Made by a program: the position numbers and the translations under genes. DNA of 64,000 bases from an uncultured Clostridia bacterium (GTDB lineage Bacteria; Bacillota; Clostridia; Oscillospirales; Oscillospiraceae), in assembly GCA_945877365.1 (NCBI GenBank), contig CAMCRV010000001.1, positions 62,001-126,000 of the forward strand, read 5' to 3'. Below the pieces are notes generated by a model. The model was given only the letters and a program-made list of their open reading frames with translations, did no database searches and was not told the DNA's origin. Below, in pieces: positions 19,558-28,743 of the stretch (position 1 is its first letter; each line of letters begins with the position of its first letter).

Positions 19558-21168
19558 TTACTCTTTGATTGTGACAATATCTGCATGGGATCTTCCGAAA
19601 TTCAGAAGCTGCTCCATCCTTGGCGCATCTTTTGGCTGAGATTGAAGATCCACCACCACCGCCCGAATGGGGCGGCTCAGCATGGCACCGGCCTTCCGGG
19701 ATACAATTTCCAGAACCTCCGGCTTGTCCAGCATTTGTGCAATAAAAGCAGCGTCACACCGAAGCTCCAGCCTGTCCCCCACCAGTACACCACGGACAGG
19801 AGCATTGGGTGTGGCAACAAAAAAGCCCTGGGCAGGCGGCTTCAACTCCTTGCGTACACCGGCAACCAGATCCACCCAAAAACCCGTGGGAAGCTCCGAC
19901 TGCGTTTGCTCCTCCTGGGGCATGGGCGGTGCATCCGCATCCTCCGGCAGAGGCGGACGATCTTCTTCCGGCGCTTCATTCTGCTTTTCAGGCGGCTCCC
20001 GCATGACAAAGCTGCCGGTTTTGATCTGTTCCTCAAGCCGGGTCAGGCGAACATTCATAGACTCCGCATCCAGTTCCAGCTCCGGCTGGCACAGCTCCAC
20101 AAGGCACAGCTCGGCGTCCATCCGGCGGCTGGCGCTTCTGGTAAAACCGGCAAGTGCTTTCTGAAGCCGACCCATGATCCGAATCAGCTCTGCCGGTGTC
20201 AACTGTGCCGCCAGCTGAACAGCCTCCTCGTCTGTTGCAATACCCGAAAGCATGGAGATCGCCTCTTTTCTGGCTGTTTTTATTACCAGAAGATCCCGGG
20301 CAAGGCAGGCCAGCTCATCCAGCATTGCAGAGAGGTCTTTGCCCTCGGTATACAGGCGGTTGAACAGTTCCAGTGCCTTCGCCGTATTATGGGAGGCAAT
20401 ATAGCCCATCAGCTCTGCGCACTTGCGCTCTCCGGCAATGCCGAGACACTCATAGACCCGCTCCGCAGTTAACTCCCCCGCAGTTGCCGAAGCACACTGA
20501 TCCAGAAGGCTCAGGCCATCCCGCATACCACCGTCTGCCAGTCTGGCGATGACCCGTGCCGCACTGTCATCCAGATCAATGTTTTCCTGATAGGCCACAT
20601 ACTGAAGGCGTGCCGCAATGTCCTCCTGAGAAATCCTTCGGAAAGAAAACCGCTGACAGCGGGAAAGAATGGTTGCCGGAACCTTGTGAAGCTCCGTGGT
20701 TGCCAGAATAAACAGCAGATGCTCCGGCGGCTCCTCGATGATTTTCAGCAGAGCGTTAAAGGCCGAGATGGACAGCATATGCACCTCATCGATGATATAC
20801 ACCCGCATCTTTACCTGAGAAGGCGTATACACAGCATCATCCCGGAGGTCACGCACATTGTCAACGCCATTGTTGGAGGCGGCATCAATCTCCAGAACAT
20901 CCATGCAGGAGCCCGAATCGATAGCACGGCACGCCTCACAGCAATTACACGGATTTCCATGATCCGGCTTCAGGCAGTTCACCGCCTTGGCCAGAATTTT
21001 GGCGCAGCTGGTCTTTCCGGTGCCCCGGGATCCGGTAAACAGATATGCATGACTCATTCTGCCGGTCATCAGCTGGGTCTTCAAAGTCTGGGTGACAGCC
21101 ATCTGACCTGAAACATCATCAAAGGTCTGAGGCCGATATTTCCGATAAAGCGCCTGATAGGTTCCCAA
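19558..21168 (-). CDS. dnaX: DNA polymerase III subunits gamma/tau
   Basis: A 536-residue clamp-loader ATPase. It has Walker A GSRGTGKTS, the zinc module CNCCEACRAIDSGSC, Walker B IDEVHML and the sensor motif LATTELHKVPATILSRCQRF, then the collar and a Pro/Glu-rich linker (EAPEEDRPPLPEDADAPPMPQEE) leading to the tau-type C-terminus. I start it at TTG 21168 (MGTYQALYRKYRPQTF), preceded by GGAGGCGG. An upstream extension would run through the SRP RNA and is rejected. Confidence 0.96.
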   Translation of the reverse strand: MGTYQALYRKYRPQTFDDVSGQMAVTQTLKTQLMTGRMSHAYLFTGSRGTGKTSCAKILAKAVNCLKPDHGNPCNCCEACRAIDSGSCMDVLEIDAASNNGVDNVRDLRDDAVYTPSQVKMRVYIIDEVHMLSISAFNALLKIIEEPPEHLLFILATTELHKVPATILSRCQRFSFRRISQEDIAARLQYVAYQENIDLDDSAARVIARLADGGMRDGLSLLDQCASATAGELTAERVYECLGIAGERKCAELMGYIASHNTAKALELFNRLYTEGKDLSAMLDELACLARDLLVIKTARKEAISMLSGIATDEEAVQLAAQLTPAELIRIMGRLQKALAGFTRSASRRMDAELCLVELCQPELELDAESMNVRLTRLEEQIKTGSFVMREPPEKQNEAPEEDRPPLPEDADAPPMPQEEQTQSELPTGFWVDLVAGVRKELKPPAQGFFVATPNAPVRGVLVGDRLELRCDAAFIAQMLDKPEVLEIVSRKAGAMLSRPIRAVVVDLQSQPKDAPRMEQLLNFGRSHADIVTIKE

Positions 21169-21210
21169 AAAAATCCGCCTCCTCCACAGGAATTGCAGAA
21201 TCCAAAATGA

Positions 21211-21504
21211 CCGGCTCATAACAAGATCGCACACCCACATTTGTACAACTGAACCTCTGACGCATCCGGCTCTGCAACTCCAAAGCGGCCGCCTTGCGGC
21301 ACACGAAAAAATCCGCTTAATGCTGCTTGGTTCCCCACCTGACATGGTTCACGGCATTTCGTTGCGCAAGTCCGCTCCATCAACATCACAGACGGATACG
21401 GCAGTATTCAAATTGTCCGGGTGTGGGGATTCACCCCTGCCAAGCGGATTGCAGGTACAGGGCACCGCGAACTCCCCGGCTAGTGCGACCTTGTTATAAG
21501 CCGG
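21211..21504 (-). ncRNA. Signal recognition particle RNA, large Gram-positive type
   Basis: The minus strand carries the SRP hallmark apical sequence GTCAGGTGGGGAACCAAGCAGCA (longer than needed here; the GGAACCAAGCAGC part lies near 21318-21345) and, upstream, the Alu-domain sequence GGTGCCCTGTACCTGCAATC. The 5' and 3' ends form a 15-bp helix (complement 21490-21504 with 21211-21225), giving about 294 nt, the size of Bacillus-type scRNA with an Alu domain. Its place between acpP and dnaX matches the known SRP RNA-dnaX linkage. Exact ends are estimates. Confidence 0.93.
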
Positions 21505-21532
21505 TCAGCTTTTGCAAGGTTCAAAAGACTTG

Positions 21533-21754
21533 TTAATTCAGCTTGGACTCAATAAAATCAGCCAGCTCCTGGAAGGTGGTGATCTTCTGATCCTCCATGT
21601 CCAGCTCCACACCCAGCTCGCTCTCCAGATCCATGATCATCTCAACCACATCCAGGGAGTCAATGCCCAGGCTCTCAAAGGTGCTGTCCGGGGTAATCTC
21701 AGTTACATCCAGTTCCAGCTGCCTGGCCGCATAATTAGCAAGTTTCTCAAACAT
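21533..21754 (-). CDS. acpP: Acyl carrier protein
   Basis: A 73-residue acidic helical protein with LGIDSLDVVEMIMDLE, in which the Ser of DSL takes the phosphopantetheine arm. It shuttles acyl chains in fatty acid synthesis. The start has a GGAGGGACTTATCT ribosome binding site. It stands alone, away from fab genes, at the head of the acpP-SRP RNA-dnaX-ybaB-recR stretch. Confidence 0.95.
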   Translation of the reverse strand: MFEKLANYAARQLELDVTEITPDSTFESLGIDSLDVVEMIMDLESELGVELDMEDQKITTFQELADFIESKLN

Positions 21755-21802
21755 AGATAAGTCCCTCCAAAAAAATTTCTTTCTTAGCGTTATCTGCTGT
21801 GT

Positions 21803-21831
21803 ATTTTAGTACAGGAACCTCTGTTTGTCAA
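21803..21831 (-). promoter_or_regulatory. Promoter for acpP
   Basis: On the minus strand TTGACA (complement 21826-21831), 17-bp spacer, TAAAAT (complement 21803-21808). Confidence 0.75.
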
Positions 21832-21838
21832 TGACGAT

Positions 21839-23062
21839 TTATTGCCCGGCAGCAGCTTTTCCCGCAGCACAGGCTGTAGACCAGGCGATTTGCAGATTGA
21901 ATCCGCCGGTATAGGCATCGCAGTCCAGAATTTCCCCCGCAAAAAACAGGCCGGGCACTTTTTTGGACTCCATGGTTTTCGGATCCACTTCCGAAACCTT
22001 GATTCCCCCGGAAGTAATGATGGCCTCGGCAACCGGGCGCTTTCCTGTGATTTCCACAGAAAAACCCTTCAAAAGCTCCACCAAGGCTCTTCGTTTCTGT
22101 TTCGTAAGAGAGTTTGCCTGCATTTCGGGAGAAATACTCAGGCGGCGAAGAACCACCGGAATCATGGAACGGGGCAGAAGATCCGTCAGGGCATTTTCCA
22201 TGGAACGATTCTGGTATAGCTCCAGATCCCGGAGAATGCGGTCATTCAGCTTGTTCTCATCCAATGCCGGCTTTAAATCTATCACCATCCGACAGTGCTC
22301 ACCCTTCAGGTGGCAGCTTGCCGAAAGCACAGTCGGGCCGGATATTCCAAAATGCGTGAACAGCAGCTCTCCAAAGTCCTTGTAAAGTACCTTCCCCTTT
22401 TCGTTCACCAGCTTCACAGCTACATTCCGCAGGGAAAGACCCTGCATCTGCAGGCAGTCGTCACCGACAGCTTCCAGCGGTACCAGACTGCCCTCCGGTG
22501 AAACCACGGTGTGTCCCAGGGCGCGGGCAATTTCATACCCGTCGCCGGTAGAGCCTGTGGCTGGGTAGGAAAGCCCCCCTGTGGCAAGAATCACCCAGTC
22601 ACAGGAAATGGTGTCATGCTCTGTTTGGACAGCACAGACTTTACCGCCCTGCGTCAGTACAGCCCGGGCCCTTCCCTTCTTCACCACAACGCCTGCCCGG
22701 TGCATTGCCTTTTCCAGGGCATCCAGAACGGATACAGACTTATCCGAAATCGGGAATACCCGATTCCCCCGCTCTGTTTTCAGTGGGCATCCATTATTCT
22801 CCAAAAAGGTCATGATATCCTCCGGAGAAAAAGAGGACATGGCACTATACAGAAATCTGCTGTTTCTGGGAATATTCTGAAGAATCTCCTGACTGGCGCA
22901 ATGGTTGGTGACATTACACCGGCCTTTTCCGGTAATCAGGAGCTTTTTGCCAAGGCGGTCATTTCGCTCCAAAAGGAGAACGGACGCACCGCTCTGAGCG
23001 GCAGTGATGGCCGCAAACATTCCGGCAGGACCGCCTCCGATAACAATCCCGTTATACCGCAT
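21839..23062 (-). CDS. HI0933/YhiN-family flavoprotein
   Basis: A 407-residue FAD-dependent protein. The dinucleotide-binding motif GGGPAGMFAAITAAQSGA is at the N-terminus, with the family segment LLERNDRLGKKLLITGKGRCNVTN after it, VILATGGLSYPATGSTGDG in the middle and GLFFAGEILDCDAYTGGFNLQIAWSTA at the end. The substrate of this family is not established. The start at 23062 overlaps the rpiR coding end by 11 bp. Longer readings lack a ribosome binding site. It is probably co-transcribed with the RpiR regulator. Confidence 0.9.
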   Translation of the reverse strand: MRYNGIVIGGGPAGMFAAITAAQSGASVLLLERNDRLGKKLLITGKGRCNVTNHCASQEILQNIPRNSRFLYSAMSSFSPEDIMTFLENNGCPLKTERGNRVFPISDKSVSVLDALEKAMHRAGVVVKKGRARAVLTQGGKVCAVQTEHDTISCDWVILATGGLSYPATGSTGDGYEIARALGHTVVSPEGSLVPLEAVGDDCLQMQGLSLRNVAVKLVNEKGKVLYKDFGELLFTHFGISGPTVLSASCHLKGEHCRMVIDLKPALDENKLNDRILRDLELYQNRSMENALTDLLPRSMIPVVLRRLSISPEMQANSLTKQKRRALVELLKGFSVEITGKRPVAEAIITSGGIKVSEVDPKTMESKKVPGLFFAGEILDCDAYTGGFNLQIAWSTACAAGKAAAGQ

Positions 23063-23927
23063 TTCCGTCTGACTGCTTTTCATAGACCTCGTATTCATCC
23101 CAGATGCGCTCCAGATTGGCAAAGGTGCGAGACAGTTCTTCCTCCCGCTTGGAGGCAATGGAAACAATCAGCGCATTGACAATGCTCAGCGGCGCCACAA
23201 GGCTGTCCACCAGGCTCACCATGTCACTCTTTGCCACAAGAACATGATCACTGCACTGCCCCAGAGGGGACATAACGGTATCGGTAATGCCGATTACCGT
23301 CGCGCCCATACTTCTGCAGTATCTGGCACCCTTGGTGGTAGATGCGGAATACCGGGGGAAAGAAAACGCAATCACCACATCTTCCGAGGTAATTCCCACG
23401 ATTTTTTCAAACATCTCCCCCACGCTGACACCGGAAACAACATGGACATTATTGAACATATAATTCAGGTAATACCCGAGAAAATTTGCCAGAGGCGCCA
23501 CGGAACGGACACCGAGGATATAGACCCGCTTCGCCTTCAGAACCGTATTGACCGCCTCGGAGAATGCCTGACGATCCAAAGTCTCTTCTGTCTGACGCAG
23601 CTTTTCAATATCCGAATGAATCACCGTGGAAATCACATCCCGGTCTCCAAGCCTGTCATTGGCAACACCAATTCGCTGGACGGAGGTCAGGCGGTTCAGA
23701 ACCATTTCCTGCATGGCCTTCTGCATACTGGGATACCCATCGAAGCCCAGATCCACTGCAAACCGAACCACTGTGGATTCAGAGACGCCCACGGTTTTCC
23801 CCAGCTTGTTGGCGGTCATAAAGGCAGCTTTGTCATATGCTTCTGTGATGTACTTGGCGATTCTGCGCTGACCTTTGGAGAAGGTTGGGGATTTTTCCTG
23901 CAAAACGGACAAAATATCATGACTCAT
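23052..23927 (-). CDS. RpiR/MurR-family transcriptional regulator
   Basis: A 291-residue regulator: an N-terminal HTH_6 domain (SKGQRRIAKYITEAYDKAAFMTANKLGKTVGVSESTVVRFA) and a C-terminal SIS domain (about residues 125-265, VYILGVRSVAPLANFLGYYLN) that binds a phosphosugar. Such regulators control sugar-phosphate or amino-sugar genes. No sugar operon is adjacent, so its target is unclear. Confidence 0.92.
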   Translation of the reverse strand: MSHDILSVLQEKSPTFSKGQRRIAKYITEAYDKAAFMTANKLGKTVGVSESTVVRFAVDLGFDGYPSMQKAMQEMVLNRLTSVQRIGVANDRLGDRDVISTVIHSDIEKLRQTEETLDRQAFSEAVNTVLKAKRVYILGVRSVAPLANFLGYYLNYMFNNVHVVSGVSVGEMFEKIVGITSEDVVIAFSFPRYSASTTKGARYCRSMGATVIGITDTVMSPLGQCSDHVLVAKSDMVSLVDSLVAPLSIVNALIVSIASKREEELSRTFANLERIWDEYEVYEKQSDGNAV

Positions 23928-23971
23928 AGCATTTCTCTCCTGTTCTGCGTTTGCTCTGTTCTATCAATCCT

Positions 23972-24000
23972 ATAGTATCAAAATCCGAGGGAATTTGCAA
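23972..24000 (-). promoter_or_regulatory. Promoter for rpiR-type gene
   Basis: On the minus strand TTGCAA (complement 23995-24000), 17-bp spacer ending TGA, TACTAT (complement 23972-23977). Confidence 0.7.
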
Positions 24001-24024
24001 GTAAAATTGCTTGACTTTCCGCGC

Positions 24025-24726
24025 TTATCGCAGTTTCTGAACCTCTTCCGGTGTCAGGTAACGCCATGCACCGGATGGAAGCTCCCCCAGTGAAAGATTT
24101 CCTTCCCGGATACGCAAGAGTCTCGTAACCTGCATCCCGGCGGCTTCGCACATACGCCGAATCTGACGGTTCCTCCCCTCATGAATCGTAACGCAGAACT
24201 TGGCCCGATTCCCTTTTTCCCAAAGGCGTTCAATGTGCGGAGGGCGTATGGCATATCCATCCAGCGTAATGGGCTTGGACAGACGAACCTCCGCCCCCGT
24301 ATAGTATCCCTGAACCCAGACATGATAGGTTTTTTTCACCTCATGGCTGGGGTGCATCAGGGCATTGGCAAAATCGCCGTCATTGGTAAACAGCAGAAGT
24401 CCCTCAGAATCCATATCCAGCCGCCCAACCGGGTACACTCTCGTTCCGCAGTCAGCCACCAGCTGAGCCGCGTTTTGCCTGCCCTTTTCATCCGAGAGGG
24501 TGGTAACATAGCCCCGGGGTTTATTCAGGAGGATATACACCGGGGCTTCTTCCGAGGGGAGCGGCTGTCCATCCACCAATATTTCATCCGTCTGGGGGTC
24601 CGCCGACATTCCGATCTGCGCTGTGAGGCCATTTACGGAAACTCGCCCCTGGCGGATCATTTCTTCCGCCTTTCTACGGGATGCAACTGCCCGTTCCGAC
24701 AACAGTTTCTGAAGCCGCTGAACCAT
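24025..24726 (-). CDS. rluB: RluB/RsuA-family 23S/16S pseudouridine synthase
   Basis: A 233-residue enzyme with an N-terminal S4 RNA-binding domain (QRLQKLLSERAVASRRKAEEMI) and the catalytic domain containing GRLDMDSEGLLLFTNDGD, whose Asp is the nucleophile. It modifies rRNA. The start at 24726 has GGAGGAGGG before it. Its first 53 bp overlap the end of dacF, so the two are coupled. Confidence 0.92.
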   Translation of the reverse strand: MVQRLQKLLSERAVASRRKAEEMIRQGRVSVNGLTAQIGMSADPQTDEILVDGQPLPSEEAPVYILLNKPRGYVTTLSDEKGRQNAAQLVADCGTRVYPVGRLDMDSEGLLLFTNDGDFANALMHPSHEVKKTYHVWVQGYYTGAEVRLSKPITLDGYAIRPPHIERLWEKGNRAKFCVTIHEGRNRQIRRMCEAAGMQVTRLLRIREGNLSLGELPSGAWRYLTPEEVQKLR

Positions 24727-25813
24727 GTTTCCCTCCTCCAAACAACTTGTCCCACAGGGTCCTTTCTTCCTGCTTCTGCTCGATGGTCTGCCCGTATACC
24801 AGCGGCACCCTGCCTACTGCCTTATCGCCCAGCATCACATAGGCAAAGCCGGCTTTCCCCCCGGAAACCACCGGAGCATAGGAAAACTCGGAGCCGGAGA
24901 GCAGAATATACGGCTGTTCTCCCTGTGCCAGATGAAACCGGAAATTCTCGGCAGCCAGCAGTTCCACCTGCCTGTTTTCACCGCCCAGAACCTCCCGGGT
25001 TCCCACCAGGTCACCCTCTGCAATAAGATCCTTCGGCTGAAACCGGGACAAGCCCTGTTCCAGAAGCACCTTGTGATCCTGCCAATCGTTTCCGTCATCC
25101 AGTGTCACAGCAATGACACGGCGGTTTTCCCTGACCGCGCTGGAAACCAGGGTTCTCCCCGCCGATCTGGTATACCCGGTCTTGACACCATCCGCACCGG
25201 GCACACGCCACAGGAGCTTATTGTGGTTTGTGAGGTATCTCTCACCCACCCGAACAGTTTTTGTGGACACGGTTTTGGCAAACACCGGGTTTTCCATGGC
25301 GTATGCTGCCAGGACAGCCAAATCCTTCGCGGAGGAAAAATGCCCCGGGCTGTCCAGTCCATTGGGATTTTCAAATTGGGTATTGGACAGACCCAGAGAA
25401 AAAGCCTTGTCATTCATCAGCCCCACAAACCCCTCCACGGTTCCTCCGCAATAAATCGCCAGCGCAACAGCGGCATCATTGCCTGAGGAGAGCATCAGAC
25501 CATACAAAAGCTCCTGAATGGTCAGAATCTCCCCTTCCTGCAGGTACATGGAAGATCCTTCAATTCCCACAGCTTCTTTGGGAATCCGCATACGATCCAG
25601 TACATTACACTGCTCACAGACAACCAGAGCCGTCATAATTTTTGTGGTGCTGGCAATCAGGGAGCGTCTGTCTGCGTCGCATTGATACAGAATCTGCCCG
25701 GTAACGGCATCCATCAGGCAGGCGCTGCGGGCAGACACCCCATTCACTTCCACCGGTAAAATCAGAACGGCGGCCAGCAATGCAGCCGCCGTTCCGGCGA
25801 ACAATCGTCTCAT
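24674..25813 (-). CDS. dacF: D-alanyl-D-alanine carboxypeptidase, DacF-like
   Basis: A 379-residue penicillin-binding protein with a signal peptide (about 1-25). All three active-site motifs are intact: S55-T-T-K58, S110-G-N112 and K211-T-G213. A PBP5_C-like domain follows (about 255-345) and a Gly/Ser-rich tail. It trims the pentapeptide of peptidoglycan. Placement behind gerW in a scpAB operon resembles the Clostridial sporulation-linked arrangement. Confidence 0.93.
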   Translation of the reverse strand: MRRLFAGTAAALLAAVLILPVEVNGVSARSACLMDAVTGQILYQCDADRRSLIASTTKIMTALVVCEQCNVLDRMRIPKEAVGIEGSSMYLQEGEILTIQELLYGLMLSSGNDAAVALAIYCGGTVEGFVGLMNDKAFSLGLSNTQFENPNGLDSPGHFSSAKDLAVLAAYAMENPVFAKTVSTKTVRVGERYLTNHNKLLWRVPGADGVKTGYTRSAGRTLVSSAVRENRRVIAVTLDDGNDWQDHKVLLEQGLSRFQPKDLIAEGDLVGTREVLGGENRQVELLAAENFRFHLAQGEQPYILLSGSEFSYAPVVSGGKAGFAYVMLGDKAVGRVPLVYGQTIEQKQEERTLWDKLFGGGKHGSAASETVVGTGSCIP

Positions 25814-25873
25814 GTTTCCTCACCCGGGTTTAGCTTGCCCAAAAAGTGGGGAATCAATCTGTTTTTTCCCAGA

Positions 25874-26251
25874 TCAGGAATCCTTTCTGGAATCCAGATA
25901 GCTGGTCAGCTTGTCAATGGTATCGGGAACCATTTCCACAATACGATCCGCAGTGGTATTGGCAGGCTGAGCCACCGGCATCATGCGAACATTCCCATCT
26001 TTTACGATCAGAAAGCATATGGGCGTAACCTTGACGCCACCGCCGACACCGCCGCCAAAGGGATTCTCTCCGCCGCTTTTATTCACAAAGTCACTTCCAC
26101 CGCCGCCAAAGCCAACACTCACCTTGCTGACCGGGATAATGGTCACACCATCCGGTGTGGAGATAGGTTCTCCAATGACAGAATTGACATCCACCATTTC
26201 CTTAATCTTCTGAATGGTACTGTCCAGCATATTGGGGAGTTTTTCACTCAT
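25874..26251 (-). CDS. gerW: GerW/YtfJ-family sporulation protein
   Basis: A 125-residue protein (MSEKLPNMLDSTIQKIKEMVDVNSVIG) with the family core TIIPVSKVSVGFGGGGSDF and a Gly-rich loop GGENPFGGGVGGGVKVTPICFLIVKDG. YtfJ/GerW is needed for L-alanine germination of Bacillus spores. The ATG overlaps the DUF2953 stop as ATGA. Confidence 0.9.
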   Translation of the reverse strand: MSEKLPNMLDSTIQKIKEMVDVNSVIGEPISTPDGVTIIPVSKVSVGFGGGGSDFVNKSGGENPFGGGVGGGVKVTPICFLIVKDGNVRMMPVAQPANTTADRIVEMVPDTIDKLTSYLDSRKDS

Positions 26252-26880
26252 ACCCCTGCACCGCCTTTTCTTTTGGTTTTGATTTTCCAAAATTTCCGGA
26301 ATACGCGTATTCCGTATACCACGGCAAGGCTTACCAGTCTGCCGAGGGTAATGGTCGCCTCTGATCGGAACTTCACAAGGGTTTGTGAAGCGGTAAAGTC
26401 ACAGGCAACCTCAATGTTGCGCTTCTTAATGACAAACAGTCGCTCCAGCTGGGGCATCAGGTTTCCCACCGCAGCCCATGCGCGACCGTAATTGACTGCC
26501 AGATCACAGGGGTCGTCCCCAGCCATGGTCAGCTTCAGATCCAGCCGGTTGATCCGCAGTTTCCGGCGGAAGCTGCCCAGAAAATCCAGCGCCACCTGAA
26601 CCAGCGGAAGAAAGTCCGTCCAGCTTCCGCCCTTTTTCTTCTCCGGAGCCTGCTTGGGGGGCTGGGGCGGCTTAGGCAGCTGCTCTGCCGGGGATGCCGA
26701 TGTTTTCTTTTTGGACTTCTTTTCAGATTTCTTTTCCTTTTTTGGTCTGGGAAACAGCGTAATTTTCACCGGGCCGGCTACAATTTTCACGAGAACGCCG
26801 TCTTCATCGTAGGAAACAAAAACACCCAGAGGCAGAATCGCCAGAAGCAGCACAACCGTGAAAAAAATTACCCATCCCAT
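26248..26880 (-). CDS. DUF2953-domain membrane-anchored protein
   Basis: A 210-residue protein with an N-terminal membrane span (VIFFTVVLLLAILPLGVFV), a strongly basic Lys/Glu and Pro stretch (about residues 48-85, KKEKKSEKKSKKK), and a C-terminal domain (NRLDLKLTMAGDDPCDLAVNYGRAWAAVG) matching YtfI-type DUF2953 proteins. The family is linked genetically to gerW/ytfJ. Its start shares a base with the scpB stop (TGATG). Confidence 0.85.
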   Translation of the reverse strand: MGWVIFFTVVLLLAILPLGVFVSYDEDGVLVKIVAGPVKITLFPRPKKEKKSEKKSKKKTSASPAEQLPKPPQPPKQAPEKKKGGSWTDFLPLVQVALDFLGSFRRKLRINRLDLKLTMAGDDPCDLAVNYGRAWAAVGNLMPQLERLFVIKKRNIEVACDFTASQTLVKFRSEATITLGRLVSLAVVYGIRVFRKFWKIKTKRKGGAGV

Positions 26881-27449
26881 CAGGCTTCCTCCGCTGCATC
26901 GGCTGCGGTCTCAGAAACCTCTACCGGTTCCCCAAAGGTAATCTTTTCAATGGGGGGCAGCTCCTCCAGGGACGAAAGGCCAAAGGTACGCAGAAAATCC
27001 GGTGTGGTTTTATACTGAATCGGTCTGCCGGGAACATTCAGCCGTCCAGCCTCCTCGATCAGCTTTTTATTCAGCAGCGCTGCCACGGAATATGCGCTGT
27101 CTACCCCGCGAATCTGCTCCACCATGGCCTTGGTAGCCGGCTGGTAGTAGGCAATAATGGTCAGGGTTTCCAGCTGAGAAGCGGACAGCTTGGGGGGCTT
27201 TCTGGTTTCCAGCGCCTTCGTCACATAGTCCGCCATCTCTCCGGAGGATACCATCTGATAACCGTTTTCCAGCTTTAAAATTCGGATACCCCTGCGTTCA
27301 AAGGCGTAAAGGTCTGCCAGAGCATCTGCCGCCGAACGAACCTCGTCCTCATCGGCTTCCAATGCGGCGCAGAGCCGGGGTATTTCAATACGCTCGCCCG
27401 CAGCAAACAGGATGGCCTCAATGGCACGCTGCAGCTGTTCCGTATCCAT
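26880..27449 (-). CDS. scpB: Segregation and condensation protein B
   Basis: A 189-residue protein with two winged helices (AIEAILFAAGERIEIPRLCAAL; LSASQLETLTIIAYYQPATKAMVEQIRGVDS). It forms the kleisin complex SMC-ScpAB that compacts the chromosome. Start and stop codons overlap those of both neighbours. Confidence 0.96.
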   Translation of the reverse strand: MDTEQLQRAIEAILFAAGERIEIPRLCAALEADEDEVRSAADALADLYAFERRGIRILKLENGYQMVSSGEMADYVTKALETRKPPKLSASQLETLTIIAYYQPATKAMVEQIRGVDSAYSVAALLNKKLIEEAGRLNVPGRPIQYKTTPDFLRTFGLSSLEELPPIEKITFGEPVEVSETAADAAEEA

Positions 27450-28240
27450 CAGGTCATCTCCTTTCCGTCTTTCTGCTCCAGCAGGCGAATGTTGGGATTT
27501 TCTCCGTTCACATCGTCCTCAAGGGTCACGGAGTTGGATTTACACAGGTCCAGCACTGCAAGAAAGGTAGCCACAATTTCTGAGCGGCTCCGGTTCCCCT
27601 TAAAAAGGTTCTTCAGTCGTTCTACACCCCGAAGCAGTAATACCCGGAGAACTTCCCCGGTCTTTCTGCCGATGGGATAGGGCTCTTTTCCGACAATACC
27701 CCTGAAGTTTGCCGTGGGCGGCGGCAGCTGCCGCTGACTGCGCTCGGCAATGATATCCAGCGCCCGCAGAAGATCCATAACATCATGCTGATATCGGTAT
27801 CCCTGCTCCCGTCGCAACGGCTCCGGCTCCTTGGTGAACAGGCACCTGCCGATCTCGTTTCTGGGTTCCAGCTCCGAAACAGCTATCCGAATCTGCTCCA
27901 TAGCCTCCTTGCGTTTCCGCTCCACAAGGCTCTGACGCAGAAGATCCAGCTCGTTCTCCGCCTCTGCTGCCTCAGCGGCGGAGAGCAGCATTTTTGTTTT
28001 AATCAGCATCAGGTGAGATGCCATGGTGATGAACTCACTGGCAATCTCCATATCCATGCGCTTCATTTCCTCCAGATACTGAAGGTACTGTTCCAGTATG
28101 GCGGTGATGGACACATCCTGAATTTCAATTTTGTTTTTGCTCAGCAGCAGGAAAATAACATCCAGAGGTCCTTCAAAGTCCTCCATTCCCTCGCTTCGGG
28201 TGTGGACGATGCCCTCCAGACGGTACTGTGGTTCTCCCAT
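27449..28240 (-). CDS. scpA: Segregation and condensation protein A (kleisin)
   Basis: A 263-residue kleisin (EDFEGPLDVIFLLLSKNKIEIQDVSITAILEQY). The N-terminal helix bundle contacts the SMC neck and a C-terminal winged helix (VATFLAVLDLCKSNSVTLE) the SMC cap. The start at 28240 follows GGCAAGGAGCCGCT; a longer frame would enter the promoter. It heads the six-gene operon scpA-scpB-DUF2953-gerW-dacF-rluB. Confidence 0.95.
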   Translation of the reverse strand: MGEPQYRLEGIVHTRSEGMEDFEGPLDVIFLLLSKNKIEIQDVSITAILEQYLQYLEEMKRMDMEIASEFITMASHLMLIKTKMLLSAAEAAEAENELDLLRQSLVERKRKEAMEQIRIAVSELEPRNEIGRCLFTKEPEPLRREQGYRYQHDVMDLLRALDIIAERSQRQLPPPTANFRGIVGKEPYPIGRKTGEVLRVLLLRGVERLKNLFKGNRSRSEIVATFLAVLDLCKSNSVTLEDDVNGENPNIRLLEQKDGKEMT

Positions 28241-28271
28241 AGCGGCTCCTTGCCTGAATGAATTATGAAAT

Positions 28272-28300
28272 ATTATATCATCGTTTTCCCATGTGTGCAA
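28272..28300 (-). promoter_or_regulatory. Promoter for the scpA operon
   Basis: On the minus strand TTGCAC (complement 28295-28300), 17-bp spacer ending TGA, TATAAT (complement 28272-28277). Confidence 0.75.
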
Positions 28301-28337
28301 GTATTTCTGAAAATTTTGCGTTTTCTTACAGAAGTGA

Positions 28338-28366
28338 TTGCATTTTGATTTTTGTTGTGGTATGAT
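28338..28366 (+). promoter_or_regulatory. Promoter for the small membrane protein
   Basis: TTGCAT (28338-28343), 17-bp spacer ending TGTGG, TATGAT (28361-28366). Confidence 0.7.
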
Positions 28367-28399
28367 TTACAAAACAAGGATTGTTTGGAGGTATATGCC

Positions 28400-28696
28400 G
28401 TGGCAAAGCGGAGTCGGTTTCGTCAGATGGAGAATCTGATGACCAAGATCATTTTGGTGGATCTGGTTGTATTTGTTTTATATCTGGTGTGTGCTTCCAT
28501 GGGTTGGACTGTACTTAAGGTGATTACCGCCATTATTACCATTTTTGGCTCTTTTTTATGCCTTGGGTGGCTGTTTCTCACGGGTGAATTTCCCCGTCGC
28601 CGCAGTCTTTGGATGATTACCGCGCTGGCATGCATCGCCGTATGCACCGTAATCTCCCTTCTGCTGAATTTCCCCTGCGCATCCCTTGTGGGCTGA
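28400..28696 (+). CDS. Small three-span membrane protein, unknown function
   Basis: A 98-residue protein starting at GTG 28400 (MAKRSRFRQMENLMTK) with GGAGG at 28387-28391. Three hydrophobic spans are visible: IILVDLVVFVLYLVCASM, VLKVITAIITIFGSFLCLGWLFL and MITALACIAVCTVISLLL. The N-terminus is basic, and FPRRR sits between spans 2 and 3. It has its own promoter and terminator. No family recognised. Confidence 0.65.
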   Translation: MAKRSRFRQMENLMTKIILVDLVVFVLYLVCASMGWTVLKVITAIITIFGSFLCLGWLFLTGEFPRRRSLWMITALACIAVCTVISLLLNFPCASLVG

Positions 28697-28710
28697 TTGG
28701 AAAATAATTT

Positions 28711-28743
28711 GAGGTGACCGGAAACGGTCACCTCTTTTGTTTT
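28711..28743 (+). terminator. Terminator of the small membrane protein gene
   Basis: GAGGTGACCG-GAAA-CGGTCACCTC followed by TTTTGTTTT. It may also serve the converging kinase gene. Confidence 0.9.

Noticed and set aside
21168..21345. N-terminal extension of dnaX.
   Set aside because: It would read through the SRP RNA; TTG 21168 with GGAGGCGG gives the family N-terminus.
24674..24726. 53-bp overlap of dacF and rluB as a sign of frameshift.
   Set aside because: Both proteins are full length with normal termini, and rluB has a strong ribosome binding site at its own start.
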